From Desulfobacterales bacterium (lineage in GTDB: Bacteria > Desulfobacterota > Desulfobacteria > Desulfobacterales > JAHEIW01), in assembly GCA_030145015.1 (NCBI GenBank), contig JAQYWI010000088.1, forward strand, positions 1-21,939: DNA of 21,939 nt. Direction: 5' to 3'. Made by a program: the position numbers and the translations under genes. This document shows, one piece after another, positions 21,660 through 21,939 of the stretch; the stretch's first letter is position 1, and each line of letters starts with the position of its first letter. The notes below the pieces were generated by a model that was not told where the DNA came from, did no database searches, and worked only from the letters and a program-made list of their open reading frames with translations.

Positions 21660-21939
21660 ATGCGCTGGCGCTATATCCTTAACATCATCGGGATATTAAT
21701 TTTTTTCTTTGGCCTGTCCATGATTCTGCCCCTCCTTGTCGGCTTGTATTATCAAGATGCGAGCATCATCCCATTTCTAAAGTCCATGGGGATAACGGTT
21801 GTTTGCGGTCTAGGCCTTTATTTTATTTTCAAAAGCGAGAAAGCCGAGGTGATCAGCCAGCGTGAAGGCATGGCTATCGTAGCGGTCGGATGGACGGCCG
21901 TGGGCCTGTTCGGGGCCCTGCCGTTTTATTTTGGAAATG
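21660..21939 (+). CDS. trkH: Trk potassium uptake membrane protein, 5' part only
   Basis: The frame begins ATG directly after the trkA stop and runs off the window after 93 codons. It encodes a hydrophobic segment RYILNIIGILIFFFGLSMIL, a second (~41-57) and the SQREGMAIVAVGWTAVGLFG segment with ALPF, typical of the TrkH/KtrB N-terminus, where membrane helices precede the first pore loop. The pore filter is not reached. With trkA it forms a two-gene K+ uptake operon. Confidence 0.9.
   Translation, partial: MRWRYILNIIGILIFFFGLSMILPLLVGLYYQDASIIPFLKSMGITVVCGLGLYFIFKSEKAEVISQREGMAIVAVGWTAVGLFGALPFYFGN

Overview
The window looks like chromosome from a Gram-negative anaerobe of the Desulfobacterota, most likely a Desulfobacterales relative. 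The reasons are the style of the hybrid PAS histidine kinase, a zinc-ribbon tyrosine integrase of a type I associate with that group, a thrombospondin-3 secreted-protein tail common there, and intergenic simple repeats such as (TGCCTAAA)n and AACAGGATT. meso-DAP peptidoglycan recycling (Mpl) confirms a Gram-negative-type wall. The taxonomic call rests on memory of families, not on a search.

Layout. (1) 88-3996, plus strand: a tight set encoding both E1 subunits of a thiamine-diphosphate 2-oxoacid/acetoin dehydrogenase (AcoA/AcoB type), an AcoX-like NAD-kinase-fold protein and an SDR oxidoreductase. No E2 or E3 gene is visible. The set trails off at 4104-4419 into a deletion scar: a shortened DUF6506-like gene fused to the last ~50 codons of a peptide-type ABC substrate-binding protein, closed by a terminator. 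(2) 4481-8930: an AT-rich, scrambled mobile-element zone. It has phased TTGCAAA repeats, the 3' half of a tRNA-Phe (attachment core, 4840-4884), the N-terminus of a tyrosine integrase (5089), and the C-terminus of a tyrosine integrase (8482-8895) ending beside an intact tRNA-Lys. The integrase halves flank minus-strand cargo: a NYN-domain putative RNase behind an attenuator-like leader, a TPR-type protein, and the tail of a secreted TSP3 protein. (3) 9218-21939: ordinary chromosome. It holds a Tpt1/KptA-like protein lacking key catalytic residues, hemL, a hybrid histidine kinase, mpl, a PlsC-like acyltransferase, a biotin regulation and uptake operon (birA-bioY-ecfA-ecfT) behind a clear BirA operator, and trkA plus the start of trkH.

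How the parts work together. The biotin block is self-contained: BirA senses biotin as biotinyl-AMP, represses its own operon at the palindrome 27 bp upstream of its start codon, and the operon encodes a complete BioY/EcfA/EcfT importer. trkA and trkH form a K+ uptake system. The E1/AcoX/SDR cluster probably cleaves acetoin or a similar keto compound, with E2/E3 supplied elsewhere. The most unusual items are the split integrase with replaced interior, the pseudo-Tpt1, the NYN leader RNA, and the two-gene deletion scar.
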